Assembly: GCA_015207155.1 (NCBI GenBank)
Contig: JADEXK010000016.1
Coordinates: 1 to 64,000, forward strand
Origin: Nostocales cyanobacterium LEGE 11386
GTDB lineage: Bacteria; Cyanobacteriota; Cyanobacteriia; Cyanobacteriales; Nostocaceae
Direction: 5' to 3'
Length of the DNA stretch: 64,000 nt
In this document: positions 46,700-56,438 of the stretch, one piece after another
How the letters are laid out: each line of letters opens with the position of its first letter
How positions within the stretch are numbered: position 1 is the first letter of the stretch
Made by a program: the position numbers and the translations under genes
The notes under the pieces: model-generated
Told to the model about the DNA's origin: nothing
What the model saw: only the letters and a program-made list of their open reading frames with translations
Databases searched by the model: none

Positions 46700-47582
46700 A
46701 CACTTGTAACCTAGTAAATTGCTCAGTTGTTTCCTCAGTGATTGGAGATGAAACGATTTCCAGTTTACCTCCCATCACCTCTAGTAGAGTTTGGTTGAGT
46801 AATAGTTTCATTCCTGGTGAAAGAGTCGTACGATCTTGATCAGCCTGAGCAAGTTTGGCTTCAGATTTGATCCAATCAATCGACTCACTCATAGTTAAAG
46901 CATGGGTGGGCACATCCAAGCAAATATGAAGAGTATTACTTGTAAGTGAAGAACTACTGGAAATACAGATGCTGCCTTCCTGCATCTGAGCAATGGTAGT
47001 ATCTACTAAATTTATCAATATTTGACGTAGCCAACGATGATCTGTCAAAACATAAGTTTCTGGATCAGGAAGCAAAACACGTAAAGGAAAATTGCGATTT
47101 GCTGCCAGCATATAAGTTAAATTATTAACTTCCTGTAAAATATCCGCGAGGCAATGGGGCTGAATATCTAATTTATTAGTACCATGTTCTGTTCTGGCAA
47201 TATTAAGAATTTCGTCGATCAGATGTAATAGTTTCAACGCTCGTTCGTGAGCTTGGGCAATAAATTCTCGCTCTTCCTCCGGATTTTCACACAGATCCGA
47301 TAAAATCAATTGATGCAAGCCAATCAAACCATTAAGAGGCGATCGCAATTCGTGGGTAGTCCGCGCCAAAAAACCCGCTTTAAACTGGCTCATTTCCTGT
47401 GCCATTTGGTACGCTAGTTGCGTCTGCTTGATTTGTTGTCGGAGTTGTGATACCTGCTGTGAATCTTCTGATTTTACTAAAGATGAGTTAGAAACCGTGT
47501 TGGCAGACCGGGCAAATATCCCCCGAAAACCCATTCCTAGTACTAGTCCTGCTCCTAAATATACCCAGTTGCTCCAATTCAT
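46662..47582 (-). CDS. Membrane histidine-kinase-like protein with degenerate ATPase
   Basis: 306 residues. One N-terminal membrane segment, a coiled coil (about 40-65), a HisKA with FLARTTHELRSPLNGL (His77), and a HATPase-like C-terminus. The N-box Asn is replaced (ILINLVDTTIAQM), and the DxGxG and GTGLGL glycine boxes are not recognisable. It may bind a partner rather than phosphorylate itself, or be a His-phosphotransfer relay. The C-terminal 38 bp overlap the convergent acetyltransferase gene. Confidence 0.72.
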   Translation of the reverse strand: MNWSNWVYLGAGLVLGMGFRGIFARSANTVSNSSLVKSEDSQQVSQLRQQIKQTQLAYQMAQEMSQFKAGFLARTTHELRSPLNGLIGLHQLILSDLCENPEEEREFIAQAHERALKLLHLIDEILNIARTEHGTNKLDIQPHCLADILQEVNNLTYMLAANRNFPLRVLLPDPETYVLTDHRWLRQILINLVDTTIAQMQEGSICISSSSSLTSNTLHICLDVPTHALTMSESIDWIKSEAKLAQADQDRTTLSPGMKLLLNQTLLEVMGGKLEIVSSPITEETTEQFTRLQVSMPLVIPEVGFH

Positions 47583-47747
47583 AATTTGGCAATTATTAAC
47601 TTGTTAATTAACCACAATGGTGGAAAATAAATTTCCAGATTTTCTATTTACTTAATTTGAGTTTGTGAAGTTGAATCAAGCAAACAGGAGTTTTTGAACC
47701 CAGGCAGGCAACATTATAACTATATATATTTACTTAGTCGGTGCGGA

Positions 47748-48338
47748 CTAAATATTTAATTTAACTGCACCTTGGCGCAGAATTTGCCAACTCGTTCCTG
47801 TCCATTTACTAACCGTGGAAGGTGTGCCAATACTTGATATTTTGTTGTGAAATTCTGTTGGTTCTAGAGTCAAAACTTCAGGGAACTGAGCCTCAATTTC
47901 TTCTGGCTTTTGTAAGGGTGGTTGACCTGAAACATTGGCACTAGTGGTGGCAAGAGGGCCTGTGTGCGTCAAAATAGTTTGGGCGATCGCACTTTTAGGC
48001 ACTCGTATACCAATGGTTGTGGGGTCAGAAGGGTTAATCTGTTTTGGTAAGCGATCGCTTGCGGGTAAAACCAATGTCAGCGCTCCCGGCCAATATCTGC
48101 TTCCTACTTCCTGCCAAATTTGATACTCATTTTCACTACCCTTGACATAAGGCCACAAATCCTCTGCACTTGCTGCCATCAAAATCAAAGGTTTATCCTG
48201 ACTGCGCTGTTTAGCCTCAAAAATCAATCCTGCCTTTTCTGGTAGGGCAGCCAGTGCAGGCACAGTATCTGTAGGAAAGCTTACTAATAAACCAGCGCGC
48301 GCGCCAGCTATCAGGTCAACTAAAGAAACTAAGGTCAT
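47748..48338 (-). CDS. tsaC: Threonylcarbamoyl-AMP synthase (TsaC/Sua5/YrdC)
   Basis: 196 residues. Makes the threonylcarbamoyl-AMP used for tRNA t6A. FPTDTVPALAALP and EAKQRSQDKPLILMAA (KxR motif) are the ATP/threonine-site signatures, and LATTSANVSGQPP the SxN motif. Length matches the short TsaC/YrdC form. The partner tsaD is 6 kb away at 54245. Confidence 0.93.
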   Translation of the reverse strand: MTLVSLVDLIAGARAGLLVSFPTDTVPALAALPEKAGLIFEAKQRSQDKPLILMAASAEDLWPYVKGSENEYQIWQEVGSRYWPGALTLVLPASDRLPKQINPSDPTTIGIRVPKSAIAQTILTHTGPLATTSANVSGQPPLQKPEEIEAQFPEVLTLEPTEFHNKISSIGTPSTVSKWTGTSWQILRQGAVKLNI

Positions 48339-48429
48339 GTTTACACAATTAGAAGGCAGGAATAAGCAATTGACAAATAAAAAAATATCCCATCGCCGTG
48401 AAAGCAGGAGTAGATAGGAAAAACTCTTT

Positions 48430-48476
48430 ACTCAGCACTCAGCACTTAGAATGCACTCAGCACTTAACATAGGCTA
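48430..48476. repeat. STRR array at the 3' end of prmC
   Basis: CTCAGCACTCAGCACTT, then GAATGCACTCAGCACTTAA; 7-nt periodicity. The prmC stop (48457) falls inside, so the last residues (VKC) and the stop are repeat-encoded. The same array occurs at 54243-54285. Confidence 0.85.
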
Positions 48477-49371
48477 CAGCAAAGCGTTCAATCCCTGCTA
48501 AATCCGCATGAATTTGAATATTGTAGTAACTACCTTGCTGTTGTAAAAGTGCTTTGACTGCATCCGCCTGCCCTGCCATCATCTCAATTAGCCACACACC
48601 ACCAGGGCGCAAATAACGAGGAGAGATTTCTATCAACTGGCGAATACAATCCAAACCATCAGTACCACCATCTAAAGCTAGATGTGGTTCATGTTTAACT
48701 ACTTCCGGTTGCAGGGTAGCCACGGTATTGGTGGGAATATAAGGTGGGTTAGAAACCATGCCACTGAACTGACCTTTCAGGGATGCTAGCGGCTCCCACC
48801 AAGAACCTTGATAAAATTGAATTTGGTTGTCCAGCCCCAAATTACGGGCATTGATTTGAGCGATCGCTAAAGCTTCTGAACTATAATCAACCGCATGAAT
48901 TGTGGCATTGGGCAAGGCTGCTGCTAATCCTAACGCGATCGCTCCACTACCTGTGCCCAAGTCTGCCCAGTGTCCTGACTGTAAAGCTAGGGCTGCCTCA
49001 CCTTCAGTAGCAGCCACAGCTAAATCAATCAAATACTCAGTTTCTGGTCTGGGAATCAAAACAGCATTTGACACTGCAATTTTAAACTGTCGCCAAGGCG
49101 TAACTCCAGCAATGTACTGCACTGGTAAGTGTTCATCTAATCGCCTTTGCCACAACAGGTCTAAATCTTCTAAAGGCATCCCTATTTGAATCTGAGGCCA
49201 GTCTTTAAAAGATTCTAAACGCAGCGCCAAGCGGTCTAATCCAGTTACTTCTAGCAACAACCAATCTACCTCAGTTGGTGATATGTCAGAGGTTTTGGCA
49301 GATGCGATCGCTTGATTGCGCCACTGCCAAAGCTGTAAACCAGAAACTACCAAAGGCTGTTTGTCTACCAT
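48457..49371 (-). CDS. prmC: Release-factor glutamine methyltransferase PrmC
   Basis: 304 residues. An N-terminal helical domain recognises the release factor; the catalytic domain has DLGTGSGAIALGLAAALPNA (SAM loop) and GMVSNPPYIP, the NPPY motif that binds the target glutamine. It methylates the GGQ glutamine of RF1 and RF2. Its C-terminus ends AYVKC, the last residues coming from the STRR. Neighbour tic22 (49375) overlaps in operon order with a 3-bp gap. Confidence 0.95.
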   Translation of the reverse strand: MVDKQPLVVSGLQLWQWRNQAIASAKTSDISPTEVDWLLLEVTGLDRLALRLESFKDWPQIQIGMPLEDLDLLWQRRLDEHLPVQYIAGVTPWRQFKIAVSNAVLIPRPETEYLIDLAVAATEGEAALALQSGHWADLGTGSGAIALGLAAALPNATIHAVDYSSEALAIAQINARNLGLDNQIQFYQGSWWEPLASLKGQFSGMVSNPPYIPTNTVATLQPEVVKHEPHLALDGGTDGLDCIRQLIEISPRYLRPGGVWLIEMMAGQADAVKALLQQQGSYYNIQIHADLAGIERFAVAYVKC

Positions 49372-49374
49372 TCC

Positions 49375-50187
49375 TTAACGTTGCTGAGGCCGGGCTGGTG
49401 GAGTTTTGGGTGCGTTATTTCCCTGTTGCGTGCTAATGTATTCAATACTCTCTGATGGTGGCATTAAGACAACTTTGTCTAGCCAGGGATCATTTTTATC
49501 CCGCAAAGTTTTAATTATCCAATCTATATCTACGACCTCAATTTTAGCCTTGGGGTCTATTGGCTTCAACTGCTTCAATGCACTTTCTGCATCTCGTTGA
49601 CTTAAATACATAGGAATGATTTCCTTTTTATCAAACTGCCGTTGTGCAGGATATAAAGTTCCTTTCTCTGATGACATGAGAAGAAAAACAGGCACACTCG
49701 GGAACTGTTGTACCTGTTGCCCGTTTTGGCGAAGTAATGCCAACGCCCCTTTAACATCCTGTTGTGCAGGTTGTAAGACAATTTGGGTTTGATCTGGTTT
49801 TTTAGATGTTTCTTTAATTGTCTGATAAACTAACCCCAAAGGAAGTGCTGTTACCCTTAGGCTTTTTACCATTTCCACTGTCTTTGGATCTTGACCCTTA
49901 CTGTTCTGTATCTGCTGTTCCAAGAAGGACTTAGCTTCTTGTATATTCATAAATACCATCTGTAAAAAAGCTGGTTTTTTTTCGTTTTGACCTTGAGGTG
50001 TGGTATTAAACACAGCTATTTGTGGTTGGTTGCCAACAGAAAATGAAAATACAGGAACTTCATTCAATTTTTTTTCGATTTCTTGTTCTGACAAAGCCAG
50101 CACTGGGATATTCCCGACGAATAACGATCCCAACAAAGTACTCCCGACCAGACCTAATGTTGCGCCCCAACGAACTAGTGCTTTCAT
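49375..50187 (-). CDS. Tic22-family periplasmic protein
   Basis: 270 residues. A signal peptide (LGLVGSTLLGSLFVGNIPVLA) and the Tic22 body with FLQMVFMNIQEAKSF and YQTIKETSKKPDQTQIVLQP. Cyanobacterial Tic22 resides in the periplasm/thylakoid lumen and helps outer-membrane biogenesis; the plastid homologue acts in protein import. The ATG at 50187 has a GAGGAGC ribosome site 6 bp before it. The last residues are a Pro/Gln tail. Confidence 0.92.
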   Translation of the reverse strand: MKALVRWGATLGLVGSTLLGSLFVGNIPVLALSEQEIEKKLNEVPVFSFSVGNQPQIAVFNTTPQGQNEKKPAFLQMVFMNIQEAKSFLEQQIQNSKGQDPKTVEMVKSLRVTALPLGLVYQTIKETSKKPDQTQIVLQPAQQDVKGALALLRQNGQQVQQFPSVPVFLLMSSEKGTLYPAQRQFDKKEIIPMYLSQRDAESALKQLKPIDPKAKIEVVDIDWIIKTLRDKNDPWLDKVVLMPPSESIEYISTQQGNNAPKTPPARPQQR

Positions 50188-50846
50188 AATTGCTCCTCGC
50201 ATCAATAATTAAATTAAGTCAGACTAACGGTTGGATTAGCATCACACTAACTAGTTTTAGTTATATAGCAATCCATTTAAAATGTGAAAAATTTGTTTTT
50301 GCGGTTCAATGCTAACAATACAATGCTCAAAAAGCGATATTTTCCCACCCTTGAGAGTTTTTATGGTATCGTCAGCACCGATTGACTCTGTTCAACTAGT
50401 GTTTTTCTCGATTTCGCTTTGTTATTCACTGCATAATACTGTGAATGCTTATTATAGTCTGCTCTTGCAGTGGCGAAAAATTACCCTGATAGTTGAGCCT
50501 GTCAAAATTATCTGGTTGATTGACTTTCTCAAATATAAATGAAGTCACTGTATAATGAATTGTTCCATTTAAGGCTGTTTCAAAATCTGCTCAAATCTAT
50601 ACAAAACTCTATTCCGGGAGATTGTTACTGTTTAACGTAAAATTTGTCTATAAACTCTTAAAACAGCAACTTAAGAGCAGAACAGCCAAAGTAGACAATA
50701 CCGGAAAAATATTTAATTTAGATGTAAATTTACTTAAAAAATACTCAGTTAGCACCTAGCCTAAACCCGAGAAATTTGAATTTCTTAATTAAGAAATACT
50801 CATAACATTTGGTATTGTTTGGCGAGTGCTAACTTATCACTTAAAA
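50188..50846. other. 659-bp AT-rich spacer, nothing seen
   Basis: A plus-strand frame at 50309-50542 has no family features and no ribosome site. Confidence 0.55.
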
Positions 50847-50920
50847 TCGGGATGACAGGATTTGAACCTGCGGCATCCTGCTCCCAAAGCAGGCGCGCTA
50901 CCAAGCTGCGCTACATCCCG
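50847..50920 (-). tRNA. tRNA-Pro (TGG)
   Basis: A 74-nt cloverleaf on the minus strand. Acceptor CGGGATG pairs with CATCCCG, discriminator A; anticodon loop CTTTGGG with anticodon TGG; T-arm GTTCAAATC. CCA is not encoded. Confidence 0.97.
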
Positions 50921-51260
50921 GATAAACCAATTGCTGCTTGGGTTTTAAGTCTAACAGCAAATAAAACACACTCTTAAGGTAATTAGTAAAATTGAGACTA
51001 TTTTGTCACTTACTAATTTTACCATACTAGCATCTTTTTTACTATACCACGTTTAACACTTTCTGACTAGTTAATTTCAATCTTCCTATTCAGGCAAACA
51101 ACTGCTTTTCTACAGATATTTAAATTTTGGCGGCGATGTTGTATCGGCTTTAAAGCACAGCTAAGTAATTTCCTGTTTCTTAGTATAAAAAGTATCGTAT
51201 TATACTTCTTATACTAAGGTAAACTTTCTCATAGCAAGCTGCTGTATTTATTTTGATAAT
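50921..51260. other. 340-bp spacer, nothing seen
   Basis: AT-rich, no gene or strong structure noted. Confidence 0.5.
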
Positions 51261-51797
51261 TTAGTGAGGATACCAAAACATTCCTTTAATGCCTTCTGGA
51301 TCTGACATGAAACCCATACTCCGGTAAAAATCTACAACATGAGGGTCAGCAAAGAGAGTAACGTTGCTAATCTCTTCACTTCTGAGTTTTTTGAGTACGT
51401 ATTTCATCAGTGCTTTGCCCAATCCTTTTCCTTGAAAGTCTGGATGGACTACCACATCCCAGATAGTCGCATTAAATGCATGATCTGAGGTAGCACGAGC
51501 GAAACCAATAAGCCGCTTTTGGTTTCCTCGTACTTGCCACATAGAAGCTACGAGAAAACTATGCTCAATGGCTTTTTTCACTTTTCTCAAGGGACGACGA
51601 GACCAGCCAACTGCATCACAAAGTTCTTCTAGTTCATACAGGTCAATATCTCGCTCCGTGCTAAAAACGATGCGAGCCTCATTCATGCTGTTGGAGCTAG
51701 AGTCGCCAGCAGCAGAAGCCGTATGCTCGTCAAAAGAGGTTGTTTTAGTTGTTGCTACAGACTCAGGAGTATTAAACCAAGTTTTCCAAAAACCCAT
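51261..51797 (-). CDS. ycf52: GNAT acetyltransferase, SNAT/Ycf52-like
   Basis: 178 residues. The catalytic core is [20 protein letters not shown], then [20 protein letters not shown] (acetyl-CoA loop) and [18 protein letters not shown]. It closely recalls plastid NSI/SNAT and cyanobacterial serotonin-acetyltransferase-like (Ycf52) proteins, which acetylate amines or lysines. The N-terminal 40 residues are polar and unique. Substrate unknown. Monocistronic. Confidence 0.9.
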   Translation of the reverse strand: MGFWKTWFNTPESVATTKTTSFDEHTASAAGDSSSNSMNEARIVFSTERDIDLYELEELCDAVGWSRRPLRKVKKAIEHSFLVASMWQVRGNQKRLIGFARATSDHAFNATIWDVVVHPDFQGKGLGKALMKYVLKKLRSEEISNVTLFADPHVVDFYRSMGFMSDPEGIKGMFWYPH

Positions 51798-52249
51798 GCC
51801 AACGTGGTTCGGGTAGTATAACTGAATTGGTTTCCACTCTCTTTGAGTGTTGATTCACGTTGCACAAAGCTAATACCATCAGCTATCCTTCACACTTCAA
51901 TTTTTTTTGGTGTTTTTGGGATTTTTAATGGCAACAGCCTTTCATGGCGTGTTTCACACCAATCATTTTCAACTTTAGCATTTTGTTGTGAATTGTATAT
52001 GAGGTATTGGGGATTAGGTTCGGGGATTGGGTATTGGGGAATAATTTGGTCACAAGCCTCTACAAGCTTCTATCTTTAGAATGTATGGATAGGTCAAAGA
52101 AAAAATTGTAGGGAGAGCATTCAGTGCTAAACACAAGGCGTGATCATCCCAAACCGCAAATTTATTTTTAGAGGAGTTTTTCAATCCCCACCCCAGTCCC
52201 TATTCCCTAGTCCCCTGGTGTAGAAAGCAAGCGAGTCTTACCCCCAACG
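51798..52249. other. 452-bp spacer with two STRR tracts
   Basis: Contains GGGGATTAGGTTCGGGGATT near 52010-52045 and CCCAGTCCCTATTCCCTAGT near 52190-52220, both STRR-type. No gene. Confidence 0.65.
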
Positions 52250-52969
52250 ATGGCTTCTGGTTTAAAATCTTCAACACTGGAACTCCTAAAGCGCTTTAAT
52301 CGAGCCTTTCCCCAGTTTTACGAGCAATTTGTTAGCAGTGAGATTCAACTGCAAAATTTACGGCTAGCCTACCGTCTTTATAAAACCAAACGCGCTGTTA
52401 TTGAGTTGAAGTCGGAAGGTAGCAAAAGTGCCTTGCATTTTGCCTACCGCAACCAGTCATTTCTCCTCAGTGATATTTTTGGTGTACTAGCGGCTTATGG
52501 TCTAACCATCCACGGTCTCAGCCTATATGGTCAGATTAGGCCCCCGATGTTAGTTTTTATTAAACTGCTGGTATCTCGCGGCAGTAAAGCCTTAACTGAG
52601 AAAACGGCAGAAAATGTCTGCCGCGCCATTCGCGAGGCTCTAGGAGGGCGGTTTGAGGTAGAAGAAATGCTGGCAGTAGAATTTAACCTGGATACTGGCT
52701 TGGAACAAGTACAGACTGAGTTTTATGTCGATCCGGTATTTCATCTGCCTGCCCTGGTGATTGAAGCTGATAATCAACCAGGGTTATTTTACAAAGTAAT
52801 GTATGCCATCTGGCAGGAAGACCTGTTAGTAGTCAATGCCAATTTGCTGGTTTGGCGCGGACGTACAAGGTTAATTCTCTACCTTTTGGGGCCGAATGAA
52901 AGCCTCATTCCTGAATATCTGGGACACAAAATTGCTGAAGGGGTACGGTTAAGGTTATTGGGTAGATGA
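52250..52969 (+). CDS. ACT-domain-like regulatory protein
   Basis: 239 residues. Two regions resemble ACT domains as in GlnD-type sensors: FLLSDIFGVLAAYGLTIHGL near 70-90 and VIEADNQPGLFYKVMYAIWQ near 168-188. No catalytic uridylyltransferase part is present. Possibly an amino-acid-sensing protein, conserved in cyanobacteria by appearance. Start ATG at 52250; TTG/GTG alternatives are not better. Alone. Confidence 0.65.
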   Translation: MASGLKSSTLELLKRFNRAFPQFYEQFVSSEIQLQNLRLAYRLYKTKRAVIELKSEGSKSALHFAYRNQSFLLSDIFGVLAAYGLTIHGLSLYGQIRPPMLVFIKLLVSRGSKALTEKTAENVCRAIREALGGRFEVEEMLAVEFNLDTGLEQVQTEFYVDPVFHLPALVIEADNQPGLFYKVMYAIWQEDLLVVNANLLVWRGRTRLILYLLGPNESLIPEYLGHKIAEGVRLRLLGR

Positions 52970-53088
52970 ACATACAATTTATTTAAGGATTAAAAATGTA
53001 AAATCATAAATTTTTAATTCTTAATTTTGCATCGGTTTGCTCTACTCCGTATTTAGTCGTACCCACTCTTAGGGGTACGATATTAAGT

Positions 53089-54006
53089 ATGGCAACCATT
53101 GAAATCTTGGGCGTTCCACACGCATACGAGCTAACGGCTCCCACCTCATATACCCACGCTTTAGTGTTTATCCACGGTTGGCTCAATAGCCGTGGATATT
53201 GGCAACCTGTAATTTCCCGCTTATCAGTTGATTTGCAGTGCCTGTCTTATGATTTGCGAGGTTTTGGGGAGTCTCAGTCCCTGCCAGAAGCCGATTTTAG
53301 TCAGGCACAAACTTCTGTGAACTTGGCTACTAATACTGCTAACTCTATTGATGAGTTTAGTTTGTCCTTTGATTCTCTTTATACGCCAGCTGTTTATGCT
53401 CAGGATTTAGCAGCCCTTCTGCAACAACTAAATATTAGTAGTGCTTGGCTGATTGGGCATTCTTTGGGAGGTACGATCGCTCTTTGGGCAGCTGCTCAGA
53501 TGCCTGAGTGTGTGAAGGGAGTTATCTGTATCAATGCAGGCGGTGGGATTTATCTCAAAGAAGCCTTTGAGCAGTTTCGTTCTGCGGGGCAAAGATTTTT
53601 GCAAGTCCGTCCGCGCTGGCTGTCTCAACTACCTTTGATTGATTTGCTATTTACCAGAGCAAGTGTGGCTCGTCCTTTGGATCGATATTGGGCACGCCAG
53701 CGAGTAATTGATTTCGTTGTGGCTGACCCAGAAGCAGCACTGGGAACACTCCTAGACTCTACAACTGAGGAAGAAATCAACCGTTTACCCCAGTTAGTAT
53801 CTCAACTGAAGCAGCCTGTTTATTTTTTGGCTGGTACCGACGACAAAGTTATGGAACCCAAGTATGTTCGCCATTTAGCCAGTTTTCATCGGCTTTTTCA
53901 ATACAGTGGCGACAATGTAATTGAAATCCCTGATTGTGGTCATTTGGCGATGTTAGAGCAGCCAGATGTAGTTGCTAGTCATATTCGGTCAATAGTTAAC
54001 AATTAG
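53089..54006 (+). CDS. Alpha/beta hydrolase
   Basis: 305 residues. The oxyanion segment is VFIHGWLNSRGYW, the nucleophile elbow is LIGHSLGGTIAL, the catalytic Asp lies in LAGTDDKVMEPKY and the His in IPDCGHLAMLEQP. All triad residues are present. Substrate unknown; a thioesterase or esterase role is plausible. Monocistronic, 119 bp after the ACT-like gene. Confidence 0.88.
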   Translation: MATIEILGVPHAYELTAPTSYTHALVFIHGWLNSRGYWQPVISRLSVDLQCLSYDLRGFGESQSLPEADFSQAQTSVNLATNTANSIDEFSLSFDSLYTPAVYAQDLAALLQQLNISSAWLIGHSLGGTIALWAAAQMPECVKGVICINAGGGIYLKEAFEQFRSAGQRFLQVRPRWLSQLPLIDLLFTRASVARPLDRYWARQRVIDFVVADPEAALGTLLDSTTEEEINRLPQLVSQLKQPVYFLAGTDDKVMEPKYVRHLASFHRLFQYSGDNVIEIPDCGHLAMLEQPDVVASHIRSIVNN

Positions 54007-54242
54007 GTAAGGAGTGGGAGCAGGTTAGCAGGCAGGGCTGTTTCATTCCCTAAAAGGCTTGCAAATGCAAGGGTTCAGGAGATGAAAAACAAGCTTGGCA
54101 TTCAATCTTAGGCATCAAAATGGTCACCAATTCATGACTTTTGTCCTGATATTTATCGCCAATCATATTGACAAAACACACACCATTACGAATGAAACAG
54201 CCCTGGGTTAGCAGGGGCGCAGGGGATAAATAATAATTCCTG

Positions 54243-54285
54243 ACTCAGCACTCAGCACTTGGAATGCACTCAGTACTCAGCACTT
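54243..54285. repeat. STRR array at the 3' end of tsaD
   Basis: CTCAGCACTCAGCACTTGGA, ATGCACTCAGTACTCAGCAC; 7-nt periodicity and the same units as at 48430-48476. The tsaD stop (54245) lies in it, so the tail [12 protein letters not shown] is repeat-encoded. Confidence 0.87.
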
Positions 54286-55324
54286 TGCTGTACAACTTCA
54301 TTACCTGGGTAAGCGGTAACCTAGACTCAACTCCTAAAGTCAGAGGGGATGTATGACCAAGGGATAGGTGATTAGAGGCGGCGCAGGCAATCATGGCGGC
54401 GTTATCGGTACAGTATTTTAGGGGTGGGAACAAGACACGCAGGTTATGCTCAACAGCAGCAGCTTGTAGGATTTTTCTCAAGCTACTGTTAGCAGCCACC
54501 CCTCCCCCAACGGCAATGGTATTGAGATGATAATCGAGGGCACAAGCGATCGCTCTTTTGGTCAGAGATCGCGCTACAGTTTCTTGAAAGCTAGCTGCTA
54601 AATCAGCTATTGGCACTTGTCCATGCTCTTTCTCTAACTGCTGCACTAACCGCAGTACCGCCGTCTTTAACCCGCTAAAACTGCCATCGTAGGGATGATA
54701 TCCTCCACCCGGTAAAGAAACTTTGCCTTCTGGCAAGGCGAAGGCGTGGGGATTACCTGTTTGTGCTAGTTGATCAATCACAGGCCCGCCAGGGTAGCCC
54801 AGCTTTAACAATCGCGCCACCTTATCAAAGGCTTCACCTGCGGCGTCATCACGAGTTTCCCCTAGAGTTTCGTAGGTACCACAATCCTTTACATAAATCA
54901 AGCTTGTATGTCCACCGGAAACGAGTAAGCTAAGAAATGGGGGATCTAAAGTTGGCTCACTCAAATAAGTCGCACAAATGTGGCCTTCCAGGTGATGAAC
55001 ACCCAAAAAAGGTTTGTTGTGTATGATTGCTAAAGTTTTAGCAGCAGTTAATCCTACCAATAGCGCTCCTACTAGACCTGGGGCGCAGGTGGCAGCGATC
55101 CCATCAATTTGCTCCCAGTTGAGTTGGGCTTGTGCCATTGCTTGAGCGATCGCCTCATTGATCGTTTCCAAATGCTGGCGAGATGCTACTTCTGGCACCA
55201 CTCCACCATACTGGCGATGCACTGGAATTTGGGAAGACACAATACTGCTATAAACTTCACGATTATTAACAATTGCGACGGCAGTTTCATCGCAGCTCGT
55301 TTCTATTGCTAAAACAGTTGCCAT
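54245..55324 (-). CDS. tsaD: tRNA threonylcarbamoyltransferase TsaD
   Basis: 359 residues. Transfers threonylcarbamoyl to tRNA A37. [12 protein letters not shown] is the phosphate loop, [12 protein letters not shown] carries the metal histidines and [13 protein letters not shown] the binding site. All present. The C-terminus [13 protein letters not shown] is translated STRR sequence, 12 or so residues beyond the usual end. Its partner for t6A synthesis, tsaC, is at 47748. Confidence 0.96.
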   Translation of the reverse strand: MATVLAIETSCDETAVAIVNNREVYSSIVSSQIPVHRQYGGVVPEVASRQHLETINEAIAQAMAQAQLNWEQIDGIAATCAPGLVGALLVGLTAAKTLAIIHNKPFLGVHHLEGHICATYLSEPTLDPPFLSLLVSGGHTSLIYVKDCGTYETLGETRDDAAGEAFDKVARLLKLGYPGGPVIDQLAQTGNPHAFALPEGKVSLPGGGYHPYDGSFSGLKTAVLRLVQQLEKEHGQVPIADLAASFQETVARSLTKRAIACALDYHLNTIAVGGGVAANSSLRKILQAAAVEHNLRVLFPPLKYCTDNAAMIACAASNHLSLGHTSPLTLGVESRLPLTQVMKLYSKVLSTECIPSAEC

Positions 55325-55500
55325 TTTTGGGTTGCGCTAAGTAACGATTTGTTGGAGAAGCTTTAACTTTTATTTACTTAAACTTTACTCGGTTCCCGCC
55401 CAAGAGTATGATGACTTGCTAGTTATGCAAATAAAGACTGTACAAGCCGCTTCGTTTTGTACAAAAAACTTTTTGTTTTGTAATAAAAGGAAACAACTCC

Positions 55501-55995
55501 ATGAGACGATTGTTTGCTTTGATTTTAGCGATTTGTCTTTGGTCCAATTTTGCCCCCCCAGCACAAGCGCTTGGGGCTAATCTTGTACCCTGTAAAGACT
55601 CTCCCGCCTTTCAAGAGCTAGCAAAAAATGCCCGTAACACCACTGCTGATCCCGAATCAGGGAAAAAGCGGTTTGAGCGTTATTCCCAGGCACTATGTGG
55701 ACCTGAAGGTTACCCTCACTTGATTGTTGATGGTCGCCTGGATCGCGCTGGTGACTTCCTGATTCCTAGCATTCTTTTCTTGTATATTGCTGGTTGGATT
55801 GGTTGGGTAGGTCGTGCCTACCTACAAGCAATCAAAAAAGCATCAGACACCGAACAAAAAGAAATCCAAATCGATCTTGGTTTGGCACTACCCATCATCA
55901 CCACAGGCTTTGCTTGGCCTGCGGCAGCGCTTAAAGAACTCCTTTCAGGCGAATTAACTGCTAAAGATTCAGAAATCACTGTTTCTCCCCGCTAA
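55501..55995 (+). CDS. psaF: Photosystem I subunit III (PsaF)
   Basis: 164 residues. A signal peptide ([20 protein letters not shown]), a lumenal domain with [17 protein letters not shown], and a membrane helix ([20 protein letters not shown]). PsaF docks plastocyanin or cytochrome c6 in plants and stabilises PSI in cyanobacteria. psaJ follows 39 bp later, the usual cyanobacterial pair. Confidence 0.97.
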   Translation: MRRLFALILAICLWSNFAPPAQALGANLVPCKDSPAFQELAKNARNTTADPESGKKRFERYSQALCGPEGYPHLIVDGRLDRAGDFLIPSILFLYIAGWIGWVGRAYLQAIKKASDTEQKEIQIDLGLALPIITTGFAWPAAALKELLSGELTAKDSEITVSPR

Positions 55996-56034
55996 TTCAG
56001 CCTAAATAATTCATTTGTTTTGGAGACTAAATTC

Positions 56035-56184
56035 ATGGCAGACAAAGGCGATCAATCGTCCTATTTGATTACATTTCTTTCCACAGCACCAGTGGCAGCC
56101 ACTATCTGGTTGACAATCACAGCAGGTATTTTGATTGAATTCAACCGCTTTTTCCCCGACTTACTTTTCCACCCACTGCCATAA
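56035..56184 (+). CDS. psaJ: Photosystem I subunit IX (PsaJ)
   Basis: 49 residues, one membrane helix. The sequence begins [20 protein letters not shown] and continues [20 protein letters not shown], the PsaJ signature, ending LLFHPLP. GGAG lies 10 bp before the ATG. Sits between psaF and psaL. Confidence 0.96.
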   Translation: MADKGDQSSYLITFLSTAPVAATIWLTITAGILIEFNRFFPDLLFHPLP

Positions 56185-56438
56185 GTGGAAAATGCCATTT
56201 CATGCCTAAAAATGTGTGGTTATTTTACTGTGCCTAGTTAGGTTAAAGTATCACTCAAACAGGCATAAAACATAGTTTTTGAAACTCGTAATGCTGTAAT
56301 ATAGCTTGCGAGTTTCATACTTTTGAAAGCAGCTAAATTAATTTTTCTAAACTTCCCAGCCAAAAAACATATTTAGCTACAATTGTTATTAATAATATAA
56401 AAATGCCACCATTCTAATTTAGAGGCGAACATAAAATT

